Assembly (NCBI GenBank): GCA_937968015.1 | Contig: CALBSO010000138.1 | Location: 1 to 20,748 of the forward strand | Length of the DNA stretch: 20,748 nucleotides | Origin: an uncultured Thermomicrobia bacterium | GTDB taxonomy: Bacteria > Chloroflexota > Chloroflexia > Thermomicrobiales > JALYUS01 | Direction: 5' to 3' | In this document: one piece after another, positions 1 through 6,525 of the stretch | Position numbering within the stretch: the first letter of the stretch is position 1 | Layout of the letters: every line of letters begins with the position of its first letter | Made by a program: the position numbers and the translations under genes | Notes under the pieces: generated by a model | Told to the model about the DNA's origin: nothing | Databases searched by the model: none | The model's input: only the letters and a program-made list of their open reading frames with translations

Positions 1-1424
1 GGATAGAAGGGCATCGTGGGGGCAAGGAGAGGGAACTGGATGATGAAGGCGGTGCCGCGCCCAACGGTGCTCTCGACGGCGATCGTGCCGCCGTAGCCCT
101 GGGTGATCTCCCGCGCGATGGCGAGGCCGAGGCCCGCGCCGCCATCATCGCGCCCGCGTGCGAGCGTGCCGCCTCGGTAGAAGCGCTCGAAGAGATGCGG
201 CAACCGTTCGGGGGGGATACCGGGGCCATCGTCCGTCACCCGCAGTTCGACCGCCGCGCGGTCCTGCCGCACAACGGCCCAGACATGACCGTCCGGGGGC
301 GTGTACTTGATCGCGTTGTCGAGCAGGATGAGCGCCAGTTGTTTCAGACGGTCCGGGTCGCCCATCACGAGGAAGGGGCTGGTGGCCGGGGAATAGATGA
401 TGTCGTGGCCGCGCGCCAGCCCGCGCGCCGCACGCACCGCACCATCCACCGCCTCGTCGAAACGGACGGGCACGGGCCGTGGCTGCTCTCCGGTCTGCGC
501 GCGGGCGAGGGAGAGAAGGTCGCTGATCAGGCGGCTCATCCGTTCCGCTTCGGTCGCCATGTCGTCCAGCACCTCGGCACGCTCACCGTCCTCCATCCGC
601 TCGCCGTGCTGCCGCAGGAGATCGGCATTGCCACGGATGGCGGTCAGCGGCGTGCGGAGTTCGTGCGAGGCATCCGCGATGAAACGGCGTTGCGCCTCGA
701 AGACGGCTTCTAATCGCCCGAGCATGCCATTGAAGGTCTGGCCGAGGTCCGCGACCTCATCCCCCGTCCGTGGCACCGCGACGCGGCGGGAAAGGTCCTG
801 CGCCTCCTGGATGCCCGCCGCGTCGCGCGCCATCCGCCCGACGGGCCGCAGGGCCGTCTTCGCCACCGCGTAGACAATCATGGCGAGCATGAGCGTCGCG
901 GCCAGCACACCCCCGGCGAGCAGAACTTGTGCCTTGCGAAGCGTCGCGGCAAGTGGTGCGGTTGGTTTCGCGGTGACGACTGCGCCGAAGAACTGGCCGT
1001 TACCGAGTGGGAGCGGTAAAATGTAGGCCCGCAATTGCTCTCCATTCGCTTCCGTCAGTGAACGGGATCCGCCTTGCCCTTTTTGAATCCCCTGAATATC
1101 GGCGGCTGAGAGCATCAGTGATGTCTGAAGATTGCTCGAATGGCGTTGATCCGCGCCCTTGATATCAACATATTCGATGTAGACGCCGTCGCGGGCGAAG
1201 TTGTCCAGTTGGCCTTGCTCCGGCACAAAGACCGAAGCGGATGTCCGAGAGAAAAAAAGGACGGAGATTTGCGCCCGCGCCTCTTCTGCCCGGCCGCGAA
1301 CGGTTGCATCGAGGCTGTCCTGCCATTGACGCGCCAGCCCGACGTAGATGACGACCGCGAAGGCGCTCAGCGTCACAAACAAGATTGCGGTATACCAGAG
1401 GGTGAGACGGAGACGAATAGACAT
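1..1424 (-). CDS. Sensor histidine kinase, HAMP type (3' end cut by window edge)
   Basis: A membrane sensor kinase that would autophosphorylate and pass the phosphate to the OmpR-type regulator encoded just upstream. The frame is open from an ATG at 1424 to the window edge, giving 474 residues with no stop. Visible parts: TM1 at about residues 9-30; an extracytoplasmic sensor region at about 31-165; TM2 at about 167-187; a HAMP linker at about 188-240; the H-box FIADASHELRTPLTAIRG with phospho-acceptor His254; the N-box LLDNAIKYTP (Asn370); the G1 box DDGPGIP (398-404); the F-box LFERFYRG; and the G2 box GAGLGLAI. The catalytic domain looks nearly complete, so only a short tail is missing. 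The start lies 21 bp after the regulator stop, with a GAGGGGG site ahead of it. The sensed signal is unknown, because the sensor region matches nothing I recognise. Confidence 0.95.
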   Translation of the reverse strand, partial: MSIRLRLTLWYTAILFVTLSAFAVVIYVGLARQWQDSLDATVRGRAEEARAQISVLFFSRTSASVFVPEQGQLDNFARDGVYIEYVDIKGADQRHSSNLQTSLMLSAADIQGIQKGQGGSRSLTEANGEQLRAYILPLPLGNGQFFGAVVTAKPTAPLAATLRKAQVLLAGGVLAATLMLAMIVYAVAKTALRPVGRMARDAAGIQEAQDLSRRVAVPRTGDEVADLGQTFNGMLGRLEAVFEAQRRFIADASHELRTPLTAIRGNADLLRQHGERMEDGERAEVLDDMATEAERMSRLISDLLSLARAQTGEQPRPVPVRFDEAVDGAVRAARGLARGHDIIYSPATSPFLVMGDPDRLKQLALILLDNAIKYTPPDGHVWAVVRQDRAAVELRVTDDGPGIPPERLPHLFERFYRGGTLARGRDDGGAGLGLAIAREITQGYGGTIAVESTVGRGTAFIIQFPLLAPTMPFY

Positions 1425-1445
1425 CGGGACGTATTCCCCCTCGCG

Positions 1446-2150
1446 CTAGGCGATCTCTCGCTCGCGCAGGGTATAGCCGACGCCGCGCACCGTGTGGATG
1501 AGACGGGTTTCGCCCTGCTCCTCCAGTTTGGTGCGGAGGGCGCGGACATAGACTTCAAGAACATTCGATTCGCCGTAGAAGTCGTCGCCCCAGACGCGAT
1601 CCATAATCAGGTCGCGCGGCAGCACCTGCCGGGGATTGCGCAGGAAGAGAACGAGTAGATCGAACTCGCGCGCGGTCAACTCAATCGCATGGCCACCCCG
1701 CCGGACATCTCGCGTGCCGAGGTCCACGACGAGATCGGCGAACTTCAGTGTTTCGATGTGGTTCGTGCTCCCGGTTTGCGTCGTGGCACGGCGGAGCAAT
1801 GCGCGCACGCGCGCGAGCAATTCCTCGAAGGCGAAGGGTTTGACGAGGTAATCGTCCGCACCGGCGTCCAGGCCACGCACGCGGTCAGCGACGCCATCGC
1901 GCGCGGTGAGCATCAGCACCGGGGCGCGCTCGCCCGCCTCGCGCAGGCGGCGTGCCACTTCCAATCCGTCAATATCCGGCAGCATTAAGTCGAGGACGAC
2001 GAGTTCCGGTGGGCGGTCGCGCACGGCATCAAGCGCGGCGCGGCCACCGTCGGCCACCTCCACGGTGTAGCCCTCCAACGCCAGCCCGCGCCGCAGGACA
2101 TTGGCGATGGCGCGCTCATCTTCCACAACGAGGATGCGTTCCCCGCTCAT
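1446..2150 (-). CDS. OmpR/PhoB-family response regulator
   Basis: A DNA-binding response regulator, the partner of the histidine kinase that follows it. The receiver domain covers about residues 1-120 (numbered from an ATG at 2156): acidic pocket E12/D13, phospho-acceptor Asp56 in VVLDLMLPDIDG, Thr84, and Lys106 in YLVKPF. The C-terminal winged helix spans about 133-232, with the typical motifs LTAREFDLLVLFLRNP and VYVRALRTKLEE and the ending TVRGVGYTLRE. Two in-frame ATGs exist, at 2156 and 2150. The GGAGG site lies only 2 nt before the first and 8 nt before the second, so I place the start at 2150 (MSGERILVVEDE). Gene order regulator then kinase with a 21-bp gap indicates one transcript. 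The regulon cannot be read from the window. Confidence 0.95.
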   Translation of the reverse strand: MSGERILVVEDERAIANVLRRGLALEGYTVEVADGGRAALDAVRDRPPELVVLDLMLPDIDGLEVARRLREAGERAPVLMLTARDGVADRVRGLDAGADDYLVKPFAFEELLARVRALLRRATTQTGSTNHIETLKFADLVVDLGTRDVRRGGHAIELTAREFDLLVLFLRNPRQVLPRDLIMDRVWGDDFYGESNVLEVYVRALRTKLEEQGETRLIHTVRGVGYTLREREIA

Positions 2151-2184
2151 CCCCATTGCCTCCCGCCCTTTCGCAGCGTGCGCC

Positions 2185-2216
2185 GCACCGTTACCCTATA
2201 ACAGATTGTATCGCAC
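2185..2216 (-). promoter_or_regulatory. Possible promoter of the two-component operon
   Basis: Two overlapping AT-rich hexamers on the minus strand, TACAAT and TATAGG, stand out from the GC-rich leader upstream of the regulator start. No convincing -35 element was found, so this rests on local composition and -10 similarity only. Confidence 0.25.
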
Positions 2217-2268
2217 CCGGTGTGCGGACGCACGTTTGGGGGCAAGTGGGGGGGATGCGCCTCAGTGC

Positions 2269-2290
2269 AGATGGCCCGCCCGGCCCATCT
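2269..2290 (-). terminator. Hairpin downstream of the 87-residue gene
   Basis: An imperfect inverted repeat with arms AGATGG and CCATCT (6 bp, then one mismatch and 2 more bp around a GGGC loop). It starts 21 nt after the TAA of the gene ending at 2312 and precedes the regulator gene. There is no T-tract, so termination is only a possibility. Confidence 0.35.
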
Positions 2291-2311
2291 CCCGGTGGCG
2301 CGGTACGGCGA

Positions 2312-2575
2312 TTAGCAGGTGAGTTCGGGCGCGGCGGGTGCGGGGATCACGGCGTCGCTCTCAATCGCGCAATCGCCATAGAGGTCCACGAGCCGGAGGT
2401 CGAGGCGCGTGATGATACCGCTCTCGTAGACCTTCGGTGACGTAAGCACCACGTCTTCCTGAATCTCGCGCAGGCAGTCAGCACGGGCGGTATCGCGCGA
2501 GATGCGCGCCGGGGAGCGCCACAGGCGAAACATGCCTTGCATACGCTTCCTCGTGTTGTCCGCTACCGTGGACAT
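2312..2575 (-). CDS. Small protein of unknown function (87 aa)
   Basis: I do not recognise this protein. It has a basic N-terminal third (KRMQGMFRLWRSPARISRDTAR), a mixed middle (CLREIQEDVVLTSPKVYESG), a possible amphipathic strand or helix (IITRLDLRLVDLYGDCAIESD) and an Ala/Pro tail ending in Cys. It has no signal peptide and no membrane segment. A GGAG site lies about 10 nt before the ATG. About 115 nt upstream is a promoter-like sequence whose spacer holds a perfect GAAC-N4-GTTC palindrome, which favours a real, regulated gene. No overlapping frame makes a better gene. It could still be a chance ORF. Confidence 0.5.
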   Translation of the reverse strand: MSTVADNTRKRMQGMFRLWRSPARISRDTARADCLREIQEDVVLTSPKVYESGIITRLDLRLVDLYGDCAIESDAVIPAPAAPELTC

Positions 2576-2691
2576 GATGAGCGCTCCAATTATCAGGCCG
2601 CCCCATTACTCGTGGCGACTGAACACGCGATGGTCGAGCCGCGATTCCTGTCCCACCATTCCGGACGGAAAGGGCGGACTTCGAACTACTC

Positions 2692-2719
2692 TACATAGTT
2701 GAACGTAAGTTCATGTTAA
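2692..2719 (-). promoter_or_regulatory. Promoter with GAAC-N4-GTTC palindrome in the spacer (SOS-box-like)
   Basis: On the minus strand, TTAACA (2719-2714, 5 of 6 matches to TTGACA) is followed after 16 nt by TATGTA (2697-2692). The spacer contains the perfect palindrome TGAACTTACGTTCA (2700-2713). This matches the GAAC-N4-GTTC consensus of Gram-positive LexA (DinR) boxes. It points at the 87-residue gene starting at 2575. Operator identity is inferred from consensus only. Confidence 0.4.
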
Positions 2720-2818
2720 AATGTGACGACTTCAGGGTGAGCGGGGGTTGGCGAGCGCAGGGCGCGTCATCCCGGCCGGCGCCCACAGCAGCCCGCAACC
2801 GTCGAAAAGAGGTTGTCG

Positions 2819-2832
2819 CGGTTCACGAACCG
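2819..2832. repeat. Short palindrome CGGTTCACGAACCG downstream of the DUF4190-like gene
   Basis: A perfect inverted repeat (CGGTTC / GAACCG around AC) lying 18 bp past the stop of the gene that ends at 2850. The core GGTTCACGAACC recurs, in the other orientation, at 9886-9897 inside the ATPase gene. It may work as a hairpin at the 3' end of the transcript, but there is no T-run. Confidence 0.5.
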
Positions 2833-2849
2833 TCGCGCGGGCTTGGCGT

Positions 2850-3254
2850 TTAGTATCGGTACCCATCCGAGGCGAAGGCGAGCGCGAGCAGGATAATAAA
2901 GGCGACCGCCAGCATGAAGAGGGCGAGATGGATGTAGCCAATAATCAAGCCGGAGAGTGCCAGACCGTTGCCGCTCTTCCACCCCTGTGATCGCCGAATT
3001 TCCCGCCGCGCGATATGCCCAAAGATCACGCCGAGCACGCCGCCGATGAAGGGGACAAGGAACCAACTGGCGATACTACAGATGAGGCTCGCAATCGCGA
3101 ACCCAGACGTCTGCGGAGCACTGACCGGTTGCCCGTAGGCCGGGGTATAGTAGCCATACGGCTGCGCGAGTGGCTGCTGAGGCGGCGGCTGGGCGGCGTA
3201 GCCCGGATAACCGGAGCCGGGGAAGGGGGTCGGTGGTTGATCGGGTGATTGCAT
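2850..3254 (-). CDS. DUF4190-like membrane protein with Pro/Tyr-rich N-terminus
   Basis: A small inner-membrane protein of 134 residues. Residues 1-50 are rich in Pro, Gln, Tyr and Gly, a disordered tail expected in the cytoplasm. They are followed by two hydrophobic segments (about 53-79 and 98-127) separated by a basic loop, GHIARREIRRSQ. The pattern of a hydrophobic helix, then GHIAxREIRRS, then a Gly-rich lead into a second helix (GNGLALSGLIIGY) is typical of the DUF4190 family, whose role is not known. The ATG at 3254 has GGAG 6-7 nt upstream. It appears to be a single gene, with a gap of 86 bp from the DinB genes. The family call is from pattern memory, not a search. Confidence 0.8.
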   Translation of the reverse strand: MQSPDQPPTPFPGSGYPGYAAQPPPQQPLAQPYGYYTPAYGQPVSAPQTSGFAIASLICSIASWFLVPFIGGVLGVIFGHIARREIRRSQGWKSGNGLALSGLIIGYIHLALFMLAVAFIILLALAFASDGYRY

Positions 3255-3340
3255 GATTCACTCCGTACGTATCTGCCTGACGACAGCCATTTCTTCCCGA
3301 TCATCGGGCAATCGAGGAGCCGTGGAACGCGCCGACACCA

Positions 3341-3823
3341 TCATCTTTTCTGATCGCGCTGCTCCCAAAGTTGTTTCGTCAGTTCGGCATGGCCAAGATG
3401 CTCCGCGCAGTGATCCACAGTGCCGCCAATGTAGAAAAAGCGCTGTCGGGGTTGCCCCATCGGAATGATCTCCTCGCTGAGGTCTATCCCGTCAACCTTC
3501 GCGAGGAGATCGTCCTTCTTCGCCATCGCCGCCTGGATGATACCGAGCAGTTCTTCCTTCGTCGCCGAGTCATTGCGCAACGAATGGAGGTGACGCTGGC
3601 GCATCATTTCGCGGTCCGTCACCGGCTCTGAATCGCCGGTGACAAACCCGAGTAGCCACGGCAACCCCTCGTAGACGTGGCGGATGAGTTGGGCAATGGA
3701 GTTCGTCGTCTCATCGCCGGGCCGCCAGTTCAGCGCCTCGTCCGGCAGCGCCTCGATGACCGCCGTATACCGTTCCGCCTGCCGGGTGAGCATCCATTGC
3801 GCGTAGTTCGTGACGGGTTTCAT
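3341..3823 (-). CDS. DinB-fold putative metal-dependent hydrolase/transferase (second of a tandem pair)
   Basis: A 160-residue protein of the DinB/YfiT-like four-helix superfamily, whose members bind a divalent metal through a His triad. Visible signatures are an early LPDEALNWRPGDETTNSIAQLIRHV, with the first candidate ligand His49, and a late GTVDHCAEHLGHAELTKQLWEQ with His138, His142 and His145. The frame extends back to 3919, but the family homology begins at MKPVTNYAQW. That ATG (3823) sits just 2 nt after the TAG of the upstream DinB gene, and the GGGGG encoding the upstream C-terminal glycines serves as its ribosome site. Translational coupling is therefore likely. The substrate is unknown; some relatives are thiol-dependent transferases and others are DNA-damage induced. 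Confidence 0.87.
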   Translation of the reverse strand: MKPVTNYAQWMLTRQAERYTAVIEALPDEALNWRPGDETTNSIAQLIRHVYEGLPWLLGFVTGDSEPVTDREMMRQRHLHSLRNDSATKEELLGIIQAAMAKKDDLLAKVDGIDLSEEIIPMGQPRQRFFYIGGTVDHCAEHLGHAELTKQLWEQRDQKR

Positions 3824-3825
3824 AC

Positions 3826-4254
3826 CTACCCCCCGCCCCCCTGCTGCTCCCACATCTGCCGCGTCAGGCAGGCGTGCCCGAAATGTTCCTGCGTGTGTTC
3901 GACCGCGTGGATGAGACACATCGCAACCGTGATGTGATCGCCATCCTGATCCACGCGATCGTCACCATAGGTCGCGGGGTCAATCGCACCGAGGAACAGC
4001 GCGACGCGCCCGCCCGCCCGCCGGATGAGCGTTTCCGCCTCCGCGGCGCGGTCGCGCTCGATCTCCGTCCCGGCGGCGCGTGCCGTCCACATCTGGGCAG
4101 ATCCCCACGTATGCGCGACGAGCACGGCGATGGAGTTCGTCTCCGCGCCCGGCCGCCAATTCATCGCCTCATCGGAAAGGCCGTTGATGATGGCGAGGAA
4201 GCCCCGTTCCTGCTCGCGGAATTTCTCCAGTGCCGCGGTACAGATCGGATCCAT
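3826..4254 (-). CDS. DinB-fold putative metal-dependent hydrolase/transferase (first of a tandem pair)
   Basis: A 142-residue DinB-superfamily protein. It shares the core LSDEAMNWRPGAETNSIAVLVAHTW (His48) and the ending HAVEHTQEHFGHACLTRQMWEQ (His116, His120, His124, His127) with the gene downstream, so the two look like a tandem duplication that has diverged. The reading frame is open back to 4578, but the upstream part is low-quality sequence. The ATG at 4254 has AGGAG 5-6 nt before it and begins the family homology (MDPICTAALEKF). It ends in a poly-Gly tail (GGGG) whose codons double as the ribosome site of the second DinB gene. The biochemical activity cannot be read from the sequence. 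Confidence 0.87.
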   Translation of the reverse strand: MDPICTAALEKFREQERGFLAIINGLSDEAMNWRPGAETNSIAVLVAHTWGSAQMWTARAAGTEIERDRAAEAETLIRRAGGRVALFLGAIDPATYGDDRVDQDGDHITVAMCLIHAVEHTQEHFGHACLTRQMWEQQGGGG

Positions 4255-4399
4255 GCACGCTCCTCTCGTTCGCCAGCATTGCCCGCGCAGGTTAGCAGGT
4301 ATGTTCGTGTGTGTACACGGCTTGAAAGTTCGCAATCGTCCGTTTCTCTGCTGTCCGCGGTGATCCGTTGGTAGCGTATCAGTCTCCGCATCGTATACG

Positions 4400-4426
4400 T
4401 ATATAGGGGTGTAGAGGATTCGCCAA
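4400..4426 (-). promoter_or_regulatory. Possible promoter of the DinB pair
   Basis: On the minus strand TTGGCG (4426-4421) and TATATA (4405-4400) are separated by 15 nt, slightly short of optimal, inside an AT-rich patch about 150 nt upstream of the DinB start codon. Confidence 0.3.
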
Positions 4427-4532
4427 TGGTCATCCAATGTGGTGATGGGCGCGTAGAATCTTATGAGAGGTGCGGAAATGTTTGCTGGCACGTTTGGTGC
4501 GGGTGGGAAGGATTCGGCGGCATTGCGCGTTG

Positions 4533-4538
4533 TATAGA
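4533..4538 (+). promoter_or_regulatory. Possible -10 element of the sigma-factor gene
   Basis: The hexamer TATAGA lies about 60 nt before the start codon. The sequence around 4510-4515 (GGATTC) is a poor -35 match, so this is a weak call. The gene's ribosome site is clear: GGAGG at 4585-4589, 8 nt before the ATG. Confidence 0.25.
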
Positions 4539-4597
4539 CTAACGGTAGCAATGGCGCTGCCCGCCTGCATCTTCTCAAGGGACCGGAGGTTTTTCAC

Positions 4598-5590
4598 ATG
4601 GTTTATGCCAATCTGCGCCGCAACGACGCGGTCTATGGGGAAATAACGCCAATATCGTCACATCGTGCGACGGATCGCCCCGTGCTATCCAGCATCGCGG
4701 AACGGCGCCAGGCTCGAGGTGATGCGGCCTTGCATATTCTGCCGGACGTGACGCCATACGATAGCGACTCGCTCCGGGCATACCTGCGCGAAATCAGCAC
4801 GCAGCCGCTCCTCAATCACGAGCAGGAGATCGCGCTCGCCAAGCGGATCGAAGCGGGAGACGAACTCGCGCTGCAACAGATGGTGCGGCACAACCTGCGG
4901 CTCGTCGTCAGTGTCGCGAAGCGGTATGTCGGGCGGGGCCTGACCCTCCTCGATCTCGTGCAAGAGGGCAACATCGGCTTGATGCGCGCCGCGCATAAGT
5001 ACGACTGGCAGACCGGCTTCCGGTTCTCCACCTACGCGACGTGGTGGATCCGGCAGGCGATCACGCGCGCCATCGCCGACCAGGGGCGGACGATCCGCTT
5101 GCCCGTCCATATGGGCGAGGCGGTCTCGCGCCTCCATCGCACGGTGCAGACGCTCAGCCAGAAACTGGGCCGCCGCCCAACGATCGAGGAGATCGCCAGG
5201 GAAGCGGAATTGCCGGAGGAGCGCGTCGAGGTGATGCTGCGGATGTCGCAGCAGACGCTCTCGCTCGATGTGCCGATCAGCAGCGACGAGGATGTCACCC
5301 TCGGCGACGTGATCGGGAACAAGGTTGAAGGTGAGAACCCGGAAATCGAAGTCTCGGCGGGGCTACTCCGCGAGGAAGTCGCGGAGGCGCTGGAGGCGCT
5401 GGCGCCGCGCGAGCGGTTGGTCGTTGATTTGCGCTTCGGCATCACGAAACCGCGTCAGTACACGCTGGCGGAAGTCGGCAACCAGTTAGGCATCAGCCGC
5501 GAACGCGTCCGGCAGATCGAGCGCACGGCGCTCCGCAAACTTCGCAGCGGCGAGAGCGGCGCGAAACTCGTCGCGTACGATCACCAGTAA
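4598..5590 (+). CDS. RNA polymerase sigma factor, RpoD/SigA type (group 1 or 2)
   Basis: A sigma-70 factor of 330 residues that directs core RNA polymerase to promoters. Region 1.2 is DSLRAYLREISTQPLLNHEQE (about 56-76). Region 2 includes LLDLVQEGNIGLMRAAHKYDWQTG and the -10-reading helix FRFSTYATWWIRQAITRAI (141-159), followed by the QGRTIRLPVHM hallmark of primary-type factors. Region 3 is about 173-250. Region 4 ends with LAEVGNQLGISRERVRQIERTALRKLR (290-316), the -35-reading helix-turn-helix. The N-terminal 50 residues are poorly conserved, and the acidic region 1.1 of full-length RpoD is absent. It could be either the main factor in a lineage with short SigA or an alternative group 2 factor. 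GGAGG lies 8 nt before the ATG. Confidence 0.95.
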   Translation: MVYANLRRNDAVYGEITPISSHRATDRPVLSSIAERRQARGDAALHILPDVTPYDSDSLRAYLREISTQPLLNHEQEIALAKRIEAGDELALQQMVRHNLRLVVSVAKRYVGRGLTLLDLVQEGNIGLMRAAHKYDWQTGFRFSTYATWWIRQAITRAIADQGRTIRLPVHMGEAVSRLHRTVQTLSQKLGRRPTIEEIAREAELPEERVEVMLRMSQQTLSLDVPISSDEDVTLGDVIGNKVEGENPEIEVSAGLLREEVAEALEALAPRERLVVDLRFGITKPRQYTLAEVGNQLGISRERVRQIERTALRKLRSGESGAKLVAYDHQ

Positions 5591-5595
5591 GTGAC

Positions 5596-5648
5596 GAGCA
5601 ATGAGTGGCGATCACCACCACTCATTGCTCACTGCTCACTGCTCACTG
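5596..5648. repeat. Heptad-repeat element with perfect 13-bp inverted arms
   Basis: GAGCAATGAGTGG (5596-5608) and its exact reverse complement (5618-5630) enclose a 9-nt loop. The right arm continues as four tandem 7-bp units, CTCATTG then CTCACTG three times (5621-5648). The hairpin begins 5 nt after the sigma-factor stop, so it may also end transcription of that gene. The right-arm 13-mer recurs at 9921-9933 in the same orientation. Confidence 0.8.
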
Positions 5649-5653
5649 CTCCG

Positions 5654-5670
5654 CATGCAGTCCTCAGTCC
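5654..5670. repeat. Short heptad remnant overlapping the SDR stop codon
   Basis: Two and a half units of the TCAGTCC family (GCAGTCC, TCAGTCC, TTTCCCC). The TGA stop of the SDR gene (5664-5666) and its last codons lie in this unit, which belongs to the same family as the array at 9093-9141. Confidence 0.5.
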
Positions 5671-6455
5671 TTTCCCCTCGGGAAGGGCATCGCCATTGCG
5701 GCTGTCGTGCCGCCATCCACATAGAGGACCTGCCCGGTCACGAACCGCGCTTCGTCCGAACAGAGAAAGGCCGCGACATCGCCCACATCGTCCGGATGGC
5801 CGACGCGCCCAATTGGCACGCGCGTGCCACCCTGTTCACTCGTGTAGTTCGGATCATCGAAGTAGCGCGGCACTTCGATCAGCCCCGGCCCGATCGCGTT
5901 CACGCGGATCTGCAGCGGCGCGAGTTCAATCGAGAGTTGCCGCGTGAACCCGATGATCGCGCCCTTCGTCGCGGCGTAGGCGCTATGCCTGGGCATTCCG
6001 GCGAAGCCGTGGACGCTCGTGATATTGAGAATGCACGGCCCCGTGCCGCGTTCGAGATGCCGCACCGCCTGTTGGGAGGCGAAGAACATCGCGCGGATGT
6101 TCAGGTCGAACTCCTCAGCGTAGGTCTCCTCCGTCGTCTCAAGGAAGGGGACGGCGCGCGTCACGCCCGCGTTGTTGACGAGGATGTCGAGCCGCCCGAA
6201 CGCCGCGACCGTCTCATCCACCGCGCGGCGGGCATTGGCAATCTGGGTCAGATCGCCCTGCAAGGCAATCGCTGTACCGCCCTGCCGCGTGATCTCTCCC
6301 GCTGCCTCCCGCGCGCCATCTATCGAGTGCGACGCGTGAAACGCCACCGTCGCGCCACGGGCGGCGAGCGCTTCACCGATCCCCCGCCCGATCCCCATCC
6401 CCGCGCCCGTCACGAGCGCCACTCGCCCCGCCAGCGAACCAATTGATATTGCCAT
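5664..6455 (-). CDS. Short-chain dehydrogenase/reductase (SDR)
   Basis: An NAD(P)-dependent oxidoreductase of the classical SDR family, 263 residues, cytoplasmic. The cofactor motif TGAGMGIG is at 16-23, NNAG at 94-97, and the catalytic set is Asn119, Ser147, Tyr160 and Lys164 (YAATK). After it comes the PG motif (190-191) and the family ending ARFVTGQVLYVDGGTT. The closest general type is the 3-oxoacyl-ACP reductase/glucose dehydrogenase-like group; the substrate cannot be told. The ATG at 6455 has GGGAGG about 6 nt upstream. It is the last of seven same-strand genes, separated by 70 bp holding a heptad repeat. The final residues (GKD) and stop codon lie in a heptad-repeat remnant, so the extreme C-terminus may have been changed by that repeat. 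Confidence 0.93.
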   Translation of the reverse strand: MAISIGSLAGRVALVTGAGMGIGRGIGEALAARGATVAFHASHSIDGAREAAGEITRQGGTAIALQGDLTQIANARRAVDETVAAFGRLDILVNNAGVTRAVPFLETTEETYAEEFDLNIRAMFFASQQAVRHLERGTGPCILNITSVHGFAGMPRHSAYAATKGAIIGFTRQLSIELAPLQIRVNAIGPGLIEVPRYFDDPNYTSEQGGTRVPIGRVGHPDDVGDVAAFLCSDEARFVTGQVLYVDGGTTAAMAMPFPRGKD

Positions 6456-6474
6456 GCATGCCTCCCGAGCAGGT

Positions 6475-6523
6475 AGCAGCCAGCATGACTCCGGTCACTG
6501 TCCGCTGACCGCTGTCGGCTGCT
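6475..6523. repeat. Heptad-repeat element between the membrane protein and SDR genes
   Basis: Four tandem 7-bp units, GTCACTG, TCCGCTG, ACCGCTG and TCGGCTG (6494-6521), share the ending CTG. They are faced by an inverted arm: AGCAGCC (6475-6481) pairs with GGCTGCT (6517-6523). It occupies the junction between the stop at 6526 and the SDR ribosome site. Confidence 0.6.
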
Positions 6524-6525
6524 TC

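Larger units (their letters stand above)
4255..4597. other. Divergent intergenic region between DinB pair and sigma factor
   Basis: A 343-bp non-coding gap, less GC-rich than its surroundings, from which the DinB operon reads left and the sigma-factor gene reads right. It holds promoter candidates for both directions (annotated separately). ORFs crossing it show no protein-like features. Confidence 0.6.

Noticed and set aside
4255..4578. 108-residue N-terminal extension of the first DinB protein
   Set aside because: No homology-like pattern, crosses the intergenic AT-rich patch, and a good ribosome site precedes the ATG at 4254.
5596..5648. CRISPR-like array
   Set aside because: Units are 7 bp, contiguous and without spacers, and no cas genes are present.
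5601..6446. Plus-strand ORF of 281 codons opening in the heptad element and running antisense to the SDR gene
   Set aside because: The minus strand encodes a complete SDR with all catalytic residues. The antisense frame is arginine- and histidine-rich and shows no domain; it is open because of high GC and the stop-free heptads.
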